Origin: Desulfobacteraceae bacterium | GTDB lineage: Bacteria > Desulfobacterota > Desulfobacteria > Desulfobacterales > Desulfobacteraceae | Reading direction: 5' to 3' | Length of the DNA: 6,762 nt | Assembly: GCA_024225895.1 (NCBI GenBank) | Contig: JAAEMC010001168.1 | Coordinates: 1-6,762, forward strand | Part shown: positions 1-6,342 of the stretch, piece after piece | Numbering within the stretch: position 1 is the stretch's first letter | Layout of the letters: every line of letters starts with the position of its first letter | Notes under the pieces: generated by a model | What the model was told of the DNA's origin: nothing | The model's database searches: none | The model's input: only the letters and a program-made list of their open reading frames with translations | Translations under genes and position numbers: made by a program

Positions 1-2
1 AA

Positions 3-512
3 CCCTATGAAATGCCTGCATGCCGGGAGACCTGGATCGAGCTGCTCCACCCGGAAGACCGTGAAAAAACAGTATCCTATGTGGATAAATGTATTGCCCG
101 GAAAAAAAGCTGGGCTATTGAATTCAGACTTCGTACAAAATCAGGAAAGTATAAATGGATTTTGGGAAGAGGCCGGGTTTCGGTCTGGGACGAAAGGGGA
201 AATCCAGCCAGAAGAACAGGTACTAATAAGGATATCACCGATCGCAAAGAGGCTGAATTCGAGCGCGAAGAATTAATTAAAAAACTCAATTGTGCCTTAA
301 AGGATGTAAAAACCTTGGGAGGTCTCATCCCCATCTGTTCAAGCTGCAAAAAGATCAGGGACGATAAGGGATATTGGAACCAGCTTGAAAGTTATTTTGA
401 GCAGCATTCAACGGCATTGTTCTCCCACAGCCTGTGTCCTGGTTGCATGGACGAAATATATGGCAAGGATGACTGGTACATTGAAATGAAGCAAAATCAG
501 GATGAATCCTGA
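3..512 (+). CDS. PAS-domain sensor protein with C-terminal Cys4 domain (5' partial)
   Basis: The reading frame is open to the left edge, so the N-terminus is missing. The visible part begins inside a PAS fold, with the late-PAS/PAC pattern HPEDR (about 45-59), then FRLRTKSGKYKWI and GRGRVSVWDERGNP, and ends the domain at TNKDITDRKEAE. A short charged helix, probably a signalling coiled coil, follows at about 250-310. The tail (about 315-461) carries ICSSCKKIRDDKGYW and later LCPGC, giving two CxxC pairs about 30 residues apart. This tail recurs at the end of PAS and receiver proteins of Desulfobacterota; I know of no assigned function. The four Cys suggest metal binding, which is inference. 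No histidine kinase, GGDEF or other output domain lies in the visible part, so the Cys4 domain may itself be the output. It is probably cytoplasmic here, though a membrane part could lie upstream. The PHP gene starts 11 bases after its stop. Confidence 0.85.
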   Translation, partial: PYEMPACRETWIELLHPEDREKTVSYVDKCIARKKSWAIEFRLRTKSGKYKWILGRGRVSVWDERGNPARRTGTNKDITDRKEAEFEREELIKKLNCALKDVKTLGGLIPICSSCKKIRDDKGYWNQLESYFEQHSTALFSHSLCPGCMDEIYGKDDWYIEMKQNQDES

Positions 513-523
513 TCCTACCAAAA

Positions 524-1132
524 ATGAAAATCGATTTGCATTGCCACTCAAAGTATTCATGTGATAATTCCTTTGATCCACAGAGACTTATTCAAGAGGC
601 TGCACTAATTGGGCTTGATGGTATCTGCATCACCGAACATGATTCGGTTGAGGCATCAAAACCCTATGCAAACTTGGAAACGCCTGAAGGATTTCTGATT
701 TTTAGGGCAGTAGAAATTTCAACACAAATGGGGCATATGTTGGCCTATGGCTTGGAAGACGATTCCTGGGATCAAAGGGGACGATTTCGTTATATTGATC
801 TTGAAACAGCCGTTTTGCAGGTAAAGCAAAGGGGAGGTATTTGTGTGCCTTCTCATCCTTTTCGCGGCGTTGAATCCATGGGGGAGTGTGCGTTCGATCA
901 GCAGCTTTTTGATGCGGTTGAGACCATTAACGGCAATAATTATTTCGTCCATAACAATAGAGCTGTCGACTATGCAAAAAACCTGAACATGACCGGTGTC
1001 GGCGGCAGTGACTGCCACGGACCCGGACAGGTCGGAAGGGCGTATACTCAATTTGAAAGGCCGGTTTATAATATCCGGGATATTGCAGAAGAAATAAAGC
1101 AGGGACGGTGTAAAGCCGTTTTAGCCAGTTAA
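524..1132 (+). CDS. Stand-alone PHP-domain metal-dependent phosphoesterase
   Basis: This 202-residue protein is almost entirely one PHP (polymerase and histidinol phosphatase) domain. Its metal ligands appear complete: H6 and H8 in MKIDLHCHSKYSCD, D14, H39 in ITEHDSV, E64 in RAVEIST, H71, H111 in VPSHPF, and D163 and H165 in GGSDCHGPGQVG. PHP proteins of this size hydrolyse phosphomonoesters or nucleotides (for example 3',5'-bisphosphates or short oligonucleotides) with two or three metal ions. The substrate cannot be read from the sequence. No signal peptide is visible, so it is probably cytoplasmic. The start is fixed by the canonical N-terminal PHP strand beginning right at the Met. There is no good Shine-Dalgarno sequence in front of it, and the 11-base gap after the PAS gene suggests co-transcription and perhaps translational coupling. 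A histidinol phosphatase role is less likely because no his genes are nearby. Confidence 0.9.
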   Translation: MKIDLHCHSKYSCDNSFDPQRLIQEAALIGLDGICITEHDSVEASKPYANLETPEGFLIFRAVEISTQMGHMLAYGLEDDSWDQRGRFRYIDLETAVLQVKQRGGICVPSHPFRGVESMGECAFDQQLFDAVETINGNNYFVHNNRAVDYAKNLNMTGVGGSDCHGPGQVGRAYTQFERPVYNIRDIAEEIKQGRCKAVLAS

Positions 1133-1193
1133 GGGCTATAGATAAGTTAAAAAGCATTCACTTAAAAATCGTCAAAAAAAATTATAGGCAGAA

Positions 1194-1207
1194 ACACCAT
1201 GGGGTGT
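1194..1207 (+). promoter_or_regulatory. Small hairpin covering the SD-like sequence of the solute-binding protein gene
   Basis: ACACC (1194-1198) pairs with GGTGT (1203-1207) around the loop ATGG. The hairpin contains the upstream ATG (1199) and most of the GGGGTG stretch that would serve as Shine-Dalgarno for the ATG at 1211. It may only be chance, since the stem is 5 bp. Confidence 0.2.
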
Positions 1208-1210
1208 GAA

Positions 1211-1969
1211 ATGAAACAATTGTTCATCATTATAGGAATTTGTTTAATCGTCATGGGGGCTGAAGCCACCACCCTTAAATTGGTCACTTTGGAAAGCCCG
1301 CCGGCAGAATTCTCATTGGATGGAAAAAGTACGGGTCGAAATGTGGATATCTCCATGGAATGTCTCAAGAGAATGGGGTTTCAAAGCAATGTGCTTATTG
1401 TCCCCTGGCAGCGAGCCATAATTATGGTCAAGCATGGAACGGCAGATGGTATCATTGATGCAGCATATAACACGGAGAGATCTGGGTTTTTATATTATCC
1501 TGACGAAGAAATATATGTTGAAGAATGGTATGCTTTTAAGCGTAAAGATGATGCGGTTACTTTTGATAAAGGGCTTGCCAATGTCGGTCAATATGCTTTG
1601 GGTATTTCAAGGGGTTTCGAATACGGTGGTTTGATACAGGAAGCCATTAACAACCGGCGTTTTAAAAAAATTGAAGAGGTTGCCAACAATGAAATGAATA
1701 TTAGCAAACTCATTGTTCAACGTTTTGATGTCTTTGTAGGTGTGAAATTGACTATTTTAAATCTGTCAAAAAAGATGGGGTATTCAGATCAAATAGAAAT
1801 TGTCAAGATGACTGAAACCAAAAAGCCTTATCTTTTGAGTTCATCAAAAACCTATGTCGCCTTTTCCAAACAGACCATGACCCAGGATATTGCCCAATTG
1901 TTTTCTGATACATTAAAAGAAATGAAAGCCGATGGCACTGTTATCCGTATCGAACAAAAGTATTACTAA
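1211..1969 (+). CDS. Periplasmic solute-binding protein, family 3 (amino-acid-binding type)
   Basis: With the start at 1211 the product is 252 residues and opens with a classic signal peptide: MK, a hydrophobic core of about 14 residues, and a cleavage site near AEA (17-19). The mature part looks like the SBP_bac_3 fold: a first strand LKLVTLESPP, then TGRNVDI, VPWQRA (about 64-69) and DGIIDAAYNTER (79-90), with a closing helix ending in IRIEQKYY. Such proteins bind small polar solutes in the periplasm for ABC import or for sensing. No permease or ATPase gene is adjacent, so it is an orphan in this window; the ligand is unknown. An in-frame ATG at 1199 would add MGCE. I prefer 1211 because it gives a normal positively charged signal-peptide start and has GGGGTG four bases upstream. 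C11 lies inside the hydrophobic core and is not a convincing lipobox. No clear promoter is visible; a TTCACT/TTATAG pair (1157-1187) has poor spacing. The gene is closed by a strong terminator. Confidence 0.87.
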   Translation: MKQLFIIIGICLIVMGAEATTLKLVTLESPPAEFSLDGKSTGRNVDISMECLKRMGFQSNVLIVPWQRAIIMVKHGTADGIIDAAYNTERSGFLYYPDEEIYVEEWYAFKRKDDAVTFDKGLANVGQYALGISRGFEYGGLIQEAINNRRFKKIEEVANNEMNISKLIVQRFDVFVGVKLTILNLSKKMGYSDQIEIVKMTETKKPYLLSSSKTYVAFSKQTMTQDIAQLFSDTLKEMKADGTVIRIEQKYY

Positions 1970-1973
1970 TCAA

Positions 1974-2023
1974 ACAGGGCGCTGGCATGTTTTGAAACTG
2001 CCAGCGCCCTGTCTTTGTTTTTA
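1974..2023 (+). terminator. Strong rho-independent terminator
   Basis: CAGGGCGCTGGCA (1975-1987) pairs perfectly with TGCCAGCGCCCTG (1999-2011). An outer A-T pair (1974/2012) extends the stem to 14 bp around an 11-base loop. The T-rich run TCTTTGTTTTT follows. It begins five bases after the solute-binding protein stop codon and ends transcription of that gene. On the minus strand the hairpin is followed only by TTT, so it may also weakly stop transcription coming through the amt-like remnant. Confidence 0.93.
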
Positions 2024-2041
2024 GTTTAAAAGAGGACCTTT

Positions 2042-2143
2042 TTATTCTATCTCAAAAGCACATTCTCCGTGAACCGCATTATCAAGCCCTTCATGCTCAT
2101 CTGTTCTTTCAACCCGGAAACTCCGGCATTGGTATGCACTACA
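2042..2143 (-). pseudogene. Remnant of an AmtB-type ammonium transporter C-terminus
   Basis: Read on the minus strand, 33 codons run from 2143 to a TAA at 2042-2044. They end in FRVERTDEHEGLDNAVHGE followed by CAFEIE. The spacing RV...E.EGLD...HGE.A matches the cytoplasmic C-terminal tail of Amt/AmtB proteins, which typically end with GLRV, an acidic run, GLD and HGE.AY. An in-frame TAA at 2144-2146 stops the frame just upstream. No start codon or transmembrane segment is present, so this is only the last few dozen codons of a roughly 400-residue gene. The rest appears to have been lost by deletion or rearrangement. The identification rests on my recall of the Amt tail pattern from a short stretch; chance resemblance is possible. 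Confidence 0.5.
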
Positions 2144-2175
2144 TTACCGTATATTAATCGATTCATTTTGGAACA

Positions 2176-2196
2176 TTATTTTGAGAATCAAAATAA
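2176..2196. repeat. Perfect 9-3-9 palindrome, operator-like
   Basis: TTATTTTGA (2176-2184), spacer GAA, then TCAAAATAA (2188-2196) form a perfect inverted repeat in non-coding DNA. Only two of the nine pairs are G-C, and no T-run follows, so it is a poor terminator. Its size and symmetry suit a dimeric repressor or activator. It lies upstream of the amt-like remnant on the minus strand and downstream of the Rec-GGDEF gene. It resembles but does not match Fur/PerR or FNR-type boxes. The rest of 2147-2263 is AT-rich and shows no gene. Confidence 0.45.
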
Positions 2197-2263
2197 ACAT
2201 GGGAAAGCATGGGCGGTTTCTTACATTTTTGTATGATTTGAAAAATTTAAATGTGCCTTTTGG

Positions 2264-3187
2264 CTATGTGCCGATACCGTTTTTTCCCTTGCTTTTAACG
2301 TCAAACAAAAGGTTGTCTGCCCGGGCAAGCAGGTCAGGCAGATTTTTACCATCTTCCGGAAAGGTGGAGATGCCGTAGCTGGCCTTCAATTCTACTTTAT
2401 TTCCTTGTCCTTCAAGATATCTGGTCTTGGACATTGTTTCCCGGATTTTTTGGGATTTTCCCCTTGCTTGTTCTTTGTCTAAACCAGGCAAGACAATAAC
2501 AAACTCATCCCCACCGTAGGCAACCCCGTATGCAGGCGGTTCAATGACCTGTCTGATTGTGCCTGCCACTTCTTTGAGTGCCTGGCTGCCGTTAAGATGG
2601 CCATAGGTGTCCACGGTTTCTTTAAAATTATCCATGTCCATGAAAATAACTGAAAATTCTGTTCCTTTTGTGCCCACTCTTTTTTCCAGGTCTTTGTATA
2701 GGTAACGGATATTATAAAGCCCGGTCAAATCATCGTGCATGGCCAGGTGTTTGAGTGATTCGTTCTTCCGTGAAAGGGCCATGATCAACTGGGATTTGTC
2801 CCTGTTCAACAGGTAGTGGTCCACCGCCTCAAGCAAGGTTTTTTTTACATCGTTTTCTTTCAGGGGTTTGGGAATATACCGGAAGATATCGCCATTGTTG
2901 ATACGCTTGGCCATTTCAACCTGATCTTCATTACTACAAAAGGCCAGACGCACAATTTGCGGGTATTGTTTTTTGATCAGCTGGAGCAGCACCATACCGT
3001 CCAGATCTTTTATTATCAGGTCCGATACAACTACCTGGATCGGCTGCTGCAGTAAAATTTGCAGGCCGTCCTTGGCACAATTGGTAATAAGTTTTTGATA
3101 GGGTTCGTTTACAAGGTAGTCTTCAAGCTGGTCTTTGATCTCTTCATGATGGTCAACAAACAGGATCGTGATATCTTTTTCGTTCAT
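2264..3187 (-). CDS. Response regulator with atypical GGDEF domain (possible Hypr-like cyclic dinucleotide synthase)
   Basis: The protein has 307 residues. Residues 5-125 form a receiver domain: D12 (in VDHHEE, where the second usual acid is His13), phospho-acceptor D56 in VVSDLIIKDLDG, and K107 in IPKPL. Cys84 stands where the switch Thr/Ser is expected. A helix (about 130-150) leads into a GGDEF domain starting HDDLTGLYN (151-159). Metal-binding D184 and the signature GGDEF (225-229) are intact, and K298/K302 fit the phosphate contacts. Against PleD, however, N335 is V192 and D344 is S201 (GHLNGSQAL), the two guanine-reading positions. The I-site RxxD is E216...A219. Ser at the D344 position is the known feature of Hypr GGDEF enzymes (Geobacter GacA) that make 3',3'-cGAMP. 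So it may make cGAMP, c-di-GMP or another product, or be a degenerate receptor. No transmembrane segment is seen, so it is cytoplasmic. The start has GGA six bases upstream. It appears to be transcribed alone, with no partner kinase in the window. Confidence 0.93.
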   Translation of the reverse strand: MNEKDITILFVDHHEEIKDQLEDYLVNEPYQKLITNCAKDGLQILLQQPIQVVVSDLIIKDLDGMVLLQLIKKQYPQIVRLAFCSNEDQVEMAKRINNGDIFRYIPKPLKENDVKKTLLEAVDHYLLNRDKSQLIMALSRKNESLKHLAMHDDLTGLYNIRYLYKDLEKRVGTKGTEFSVIFMDMDNFKETVDTYGHLNGSQALKEVAGTIRQVIEPPAYGVAYGGDEFVIVLPGLDKEQARGKSQKIRETMSKTRYLEGQGNKVELKASYGISTFPEDGKNLPDLLARADNLLFDVKSKGKNGIGT

Positions 3188-3240
3188 ATTTTTTCCAAAA
3201 ACAGCGTAAGCCGGATAAGAATTTGCGCTAACTTTTTGCT

Positions 3241-3269
3241 ATTATACTGTAAATGCCCTGTCTTTAAAA
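3241..3269 (-). promoter_or_regulatory. Putative sigma-70 promoter of the Rec-GGDEF gene
   Basis: On the minus strand a perfect -10 TATAAT (3241-3246) has a weak -35 TTTTAA (3264-3269) at 17-base spacing. It lies about 55 bases upstream of the ATG at 3187. The -10 is ideal, but the -35 matches only three of six consensus bases. Confidence 0.5.
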
Positions 3270-3274
3270 GGATT

Positions 3275-3296
3275 AAACCGGCTATCGATCCGGTTT
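3275..3296 (-). terminator. Weak candidate terminator after the DnaE gene
   Basis: AAACCGG and CCGGTTT (7 bp, 8-base loop) form a hairpin 30 bases after the stop of the DnaE-type gene. On the minus strand it is followed by AATCCTTTT, a poor T-tract. A second, 5-bp hairpin (3313-3327: AAGGA/TCCTT) overlaps the stop codon and is followed by TTTTT. Either or both could end the operon before the promoter of the next gene. Confidence 0.35.
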
Positions 3297-3325
3297 GACA
3301 TTTCAGGGTAAAAAGGAGCGATTCC

Positions 3326-6300
3326 TTATTTGCCCGGCAGTTTAATGCGATCTGTTTTTTCAACGGTCAGGGTAATTGCCCCCCAGTCTGATTCTACTTT
3401 GCCGCAGATCAGGTAGGGTTTGCCATAGGCCAGCATATGGCAGAAAAGTGCATAAGCCTTTGGGAAAAAAGTGGTTTCAATGATGCCTGTTTCATCTTCA
3501 AAGGTCAAAAATTTCATGGGGTCCCCATGCTTGGTTTTCACAACCTTGCCTGTGATCAGCCATCCGGCAAACCGAATTCGCTTACCGATAAATTTTGGCA
3601 GATCCTTTGCCTTGATGGTGTTTTTGTCTGAAATGGCGTGCTGATAGAGTACAATAGGATGGCAGTCACACAGAAATCCCAGGACACAAAATTCTTGTCT
3701 TAGTGCCTGCTTCCGGCTGGGGCGGGGAAATTGGGGCCAGGGTGCGGCCACAGCCTTTGTTTGAAATAATCCGGGGGTTGGTTTGGGTTTTTGTTTTTGC
3801 CATTGCAAAAAGGCCCACAACAAAGCGGCCCTGTTGCCGGTGTCACAGAATCGGTCAAGGCTGCCGCTGTGTATCAGGGCTTTGGCATCATCTGAACCCG
3901 GACGGACCCGGTTGAAAAAGTCTTCAAGGGTTTTAAAGGGCAATTCTGTACGGTTCTGTACGATTTTTCCCATGGTCCTGGCAGAAAGATTTTTAAAGGA
4001 TAAAAAACCGACCCTCAGTTTTTTGCTGCAGCCTTTCCACTTTATACCGCTTTTATTCACATCAGGGGGCAGGATGGTTACCCCCATTCTTCTGGCTTCT
4101 GATACATAGGCAAAGGTGGAGTAAAAGCCCCCCTGGTTGCTGATGACGGCTGCCATGAATTCGGCCGGATAATGAGTTTTTAAGTAAGCTGCCTGAAAAG
4201 AGACCCGGGCATAGGAAGCACTATGGGGTTTGCAAAAAGAATACCCGGAAAAAGAGGTGATCATTTCCCAGACCAACTGGATATCATCCGGCGATACCCC
4301 TCGCTGTCGGGCCCCATTTTCAAACCGTTGGCGATAATCCTTAAGCTCAAACTCTTTATCCTTTTTGGACATAATTTTCCGTAACCCATCGGCTTCGGCA
4401 TGGTTGAACCCGGCCATGCCCATGGCCACTTTGGAGACATCCTCCTGGTAGACCATGATGCCGAAGGTTTCGTTGAGCACATTTTCCAAAAGAGGGTGAA
4501 TCGGTTCCCAGACACCGGTGTGAAGGCGCTTGATATATTCCTGGATAAATTCGTTGGCTGCGGGCCGGATAATGGAAGAATGAATAATCACATGTTCGAA
4601 ATCTCCGATCCTGGATTTTTTTTGAAGCTGCCGCATGGCAGGGCTTTCAATGTAAAAGCAGCCCATGGTGTTGCCGGCTGCCACATTGTGCTGGGTTTCA
4701 AAATCATCTTCCGGGTCCTGGCCGTCGAAATCGGTGAATACTCCTTTGGATGATGTGATGTCGGCAATGGTATCCCGGATGACTCCCAGGCTTCGATTGC
4801 CCAGCAGGTCAATTTTAACCAGGCCGGCATCTTCTGCGGAATCCTTTTCCCATTGCATCAGGGGAACGCCTTTGGGGGCCTTTTCTATGGGTACGTAGGT
4901 GTCAATGGGATGGGGGGTGATCACCACGCCGCCGGGATGGACGGAAAGATATCTCGGGGTGCCGATAATGGCCTGGGCATAGACCATGATTTCAGGCCAG
5001 GGCTGGGGAAAATCCATATGTCTGAATTCCGGCCGCTGCCGGATTCTTTTTAAGAGATCTGCTTCAGCCTCATTGAGTTTCCAGAACCAGGGCAGCCGCT
5101 TTGAAACCTTGCCGATCTCAGCATCGGGCAGCCCAAATACCTTTGCCACCTCCCTGACTGCCATCCGGGGCTGGAAAAGTACATGGCTGGACACCATGGC
5201 AGCGTGACCCTTGAATTTCTCCAGCACATGGTTGATGATGTCATCCCGCTCATCCCATGCAAAATCAATATCAATGTCCGGCGGGTCCTCTCTCCCGGGG
5301 TTTAAAAAACGTTCAAAATACAGATTGTATTTGATGGGACACACATTGGTAATACCCAGGCAATAGGCCACAATGGAGGCGGCCCCGGATCCTCTTCCGC
5401 AGACCCTGGAACTCTTTTCAACAATTTTTTGGACAACCAGGAAGTACTCGCAAAACCGTTTTTGTCTGATGATCTCAAGCTCATATTCAATCCTGCGGAT
5501 CACTTTGCCGGAAAGACTTGCTCCATAGCGTTTCCTGGCACCTTTAAAGGCCTTTTTGTACAAGAGCGTTTCTGCATTTTGTCCATTCTTTTTTGTTAAT
5601 GGCGGCATGACAACACCAAAATCCGGTTGTTGGAAGGCAAGTTTTTCTGACAATTCATGAGTTGCTTTGATGGCATTGGGAAAAATGGCAAACCGCCTGT
5701 TGTATTCAGCCGGAGGTGCCAAAAAAGCATTTTCCACAGCCATATCTTTGCCCCTCAAACGGCTCAGGCATGTGTTTTTGTCAATAGCCCGAAGCATTTG
5801 GTGAATTCTAAAATCCTCTTTGTTTAAAAAAAAATTGCCCGGCGTTGCCACCACAGGGATGGAAAGTTTTTTGGCGGTGACGCAAAGCAGATGATTGACA
5901 GAAACAGGCACCCTTGGCAGATGTGCGGCCAGGTCCACATGGCTCTCATGCCAGGGCGCCAAAAGGTCATGGCTTTTTGTGAGCACCACCAGCCCTTTTT
6001 TAAAGTCCGGTAAACATGTTTTTAGATTGAATTGTTTGCAGGTATGCCGTTGGGTGATCAACTGCGTCAGATTGCTGTACCCTTCTTGATCTTTGACCAG
6101 GCAGACAGCCCGGTGACAGGTGACAGGGTCGGTGAGTTCGGCACCGATGATGGGCGTGATGCCCTCTCGTTTACATTCCTTTAGAAAAGGCCACAGGCCG
6201 TACAGGTTGTCCGTATCCGTTAAAGCGAGTTTTGTGTGCCCAAGGGTTTTTGCTTTTTTTATCAGATGTTGGACAGAGGGTGTGCCCCACATCAGGGAAT

Positions 6301-6328
6301 AATGGGATCTGACGTATAGAGGTATCAT
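3326..6328 (-). CDS. DnaE-type DNA polymerase III alpha subunit (1000 aa, DnaE2/ImuC-like, probable translesion polymerase)
   Basis: This C-family polymerase has a PHP domain (about 1-200), palm and fingers, an HhH region, a clamp-binding region and a C-terminal OB fold. Visible motifs are GRGSGAAS (311-318), catalytic D353 and D355 in PDIDIDF, D507 in LVKIDLLG, HPGGVVI (464-470), YQEDVSKVAMGMAGF (627-641) and an OB fold from about 916 to 985. All three catalytic Asp are present, so it should be active. The PHP domain has lost its metal ligands (PLYVRSHYS instead of HLHVHSDYS, and LTDTDNL instead of LTDHGNL), so it has no PHP proofreading. At 1000 residues it is nearer DnaE2/ImuC than replicative DnaE1 (about 1160). 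GLF at about 852-854 sits where a clamp motif is expected. The ATG at 6328 is chosen because the PHP strand starts there and AGGTGA precedes it by five bases; an upstream in-frame ATG at 6535 would overlap the polymerase gene before it. It lies directly behind a Y-family polymerase gene, which points to damage tolerance. Confidence 0.93.
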   Translation of the reverse strand: MIPLYVRSHYSLMWGTPSVQHLIKKAKTLGHTKLALTDTDNLYGLWPFLKECKREGITPIIGAELTDPVTCHRAVCLVKDQEGYSNLTQLITQRHTCKQFNLKTCLPDFKKGLVVLTKSHDLLAPWHESHVDLAAHLPRVPVSVNHLLCVTAKKLSIPVVATPGNFFLNKEDFRIHQMLRAIDKNTCLSRLRGKDMAVENAFLAPPAEYNRRFAIFPNAIKATHELSEKLAFQQPDFGVVMPPLTKKNGQNAETLLYKKAFKGARKRYGASLSGKVIRRIEYELEIIRQKRFCEYFLVVQKIVEKSSRVCGRGSGAASIVAYCLGITNVCPIKYNLYFERFLNPGREDPPDIDIDFAWDERDDIINHVLEKFKGHAAMVSSHVLFQPRMAVREVAKVFGLPDAEIGKVSKRLPWFWKLNEAEADLLKRIRQRPEFRHMDFPQPWPEIMVYAQAIIGTPRYLSVHPGGVVITPHPIDTYVPIEKAPKGVPLMQWEKDSAEDAGLVKIDLLGNRSLGVIRDTIADITSSKGVFTDFDGQDPEDDFETQHNVAAGNTMGCFYIESPAMRQLQKKSRIGDFEHVIIHSSIIRPAANEFIQEYIKRLHTGVWEPIHPLLENVLNETFGIMVYQEDVSKVAMGMAGFNHAEADGLRKIMSKKDKEFELKDYRQRFENGARQRGVSPDDIQLVWEMITSFSGYSFCKPHSASYARVSFQAAYLKTHYPAEFMAAVISNQGGFYSTFAYVSEARRMGVTILPPDVNKSGIKWKGCSKKLRVGFLSFKNLSARTMGKIVQNRTELPFKTLEDFFNRVRPGSDDAKALIHSGSLDRFCDTGNRAALLWAFLQWQKQKPKPTPGLFQTKAVAAPWPQFPRPSRKQALRQEFCVLGFLCDCHPIVLYQHAISDKNTIKAKDLPKFIGKRIRFAGWLITGKVVKTKHGDPMKFLTFEDETGIIETTFFPKAYALFCHMLAYGKPYLICGKVESDWGAITLTVEKTDRIKLPGK

Positions 6329-6333
6329 TGAGA

Positions 6334-6339
6334 TCACCT
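6334..6339 (-). promoter_or_regulatory. Ribosome binding site deciding the DnaE start
   Basis: AGGTGA on the minus strand lies five bases before the ATG at 6328, in the 14-base gap after the TAA (6343-6345) of the Y-family polymerase gene. It supports the 1000-residue form of the DnaE protein over the longer reading frame, and fits translation of both genes from one mRNA. Confidence 0.75.
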
Positions 6340-6342
6340 GTG

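Noticed and set aside
719..1157. Minus-strand reading frames opposite the PHP gene
   Set aside because: They are shadows of a clearly real plus-strand gene and have no domain signal.
2200..2213. CATGGG direct repeat
   Set aside because: Two short copies are expected by chance and have no associated feature.
2223..2254. ACATTT/AAATGT inverted repeat downstream of the Rec-GGDEF stop
   Set aside because: Six AT-rich pairs with a 20-base loop and no following T-tract are too weak for a terminator.
2181..2378. 65-codon plus-strand reading frame
   Set aside because: Mostly antisense to the end of the Rec-GGDEF gene, with no recognisable motif and no ribosome binding site.
3437..5274. Several 60-120 codon frames on both strands within the DnaE gene
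   Set aside because: The coding frame with conserved polymerase motifs explains the whole stretch; the others show no motifs.
5686..5890. GEMM-like fragments GGCAAACCGCC and GACGCAAAGC on the plus strand
   Set aside because: They are about 190 bases apart, with no fold between them, and lie antisense inside the DnaE gene; a real GEMM riboswitch aptamer is under 100 bases and upstream of a gene.
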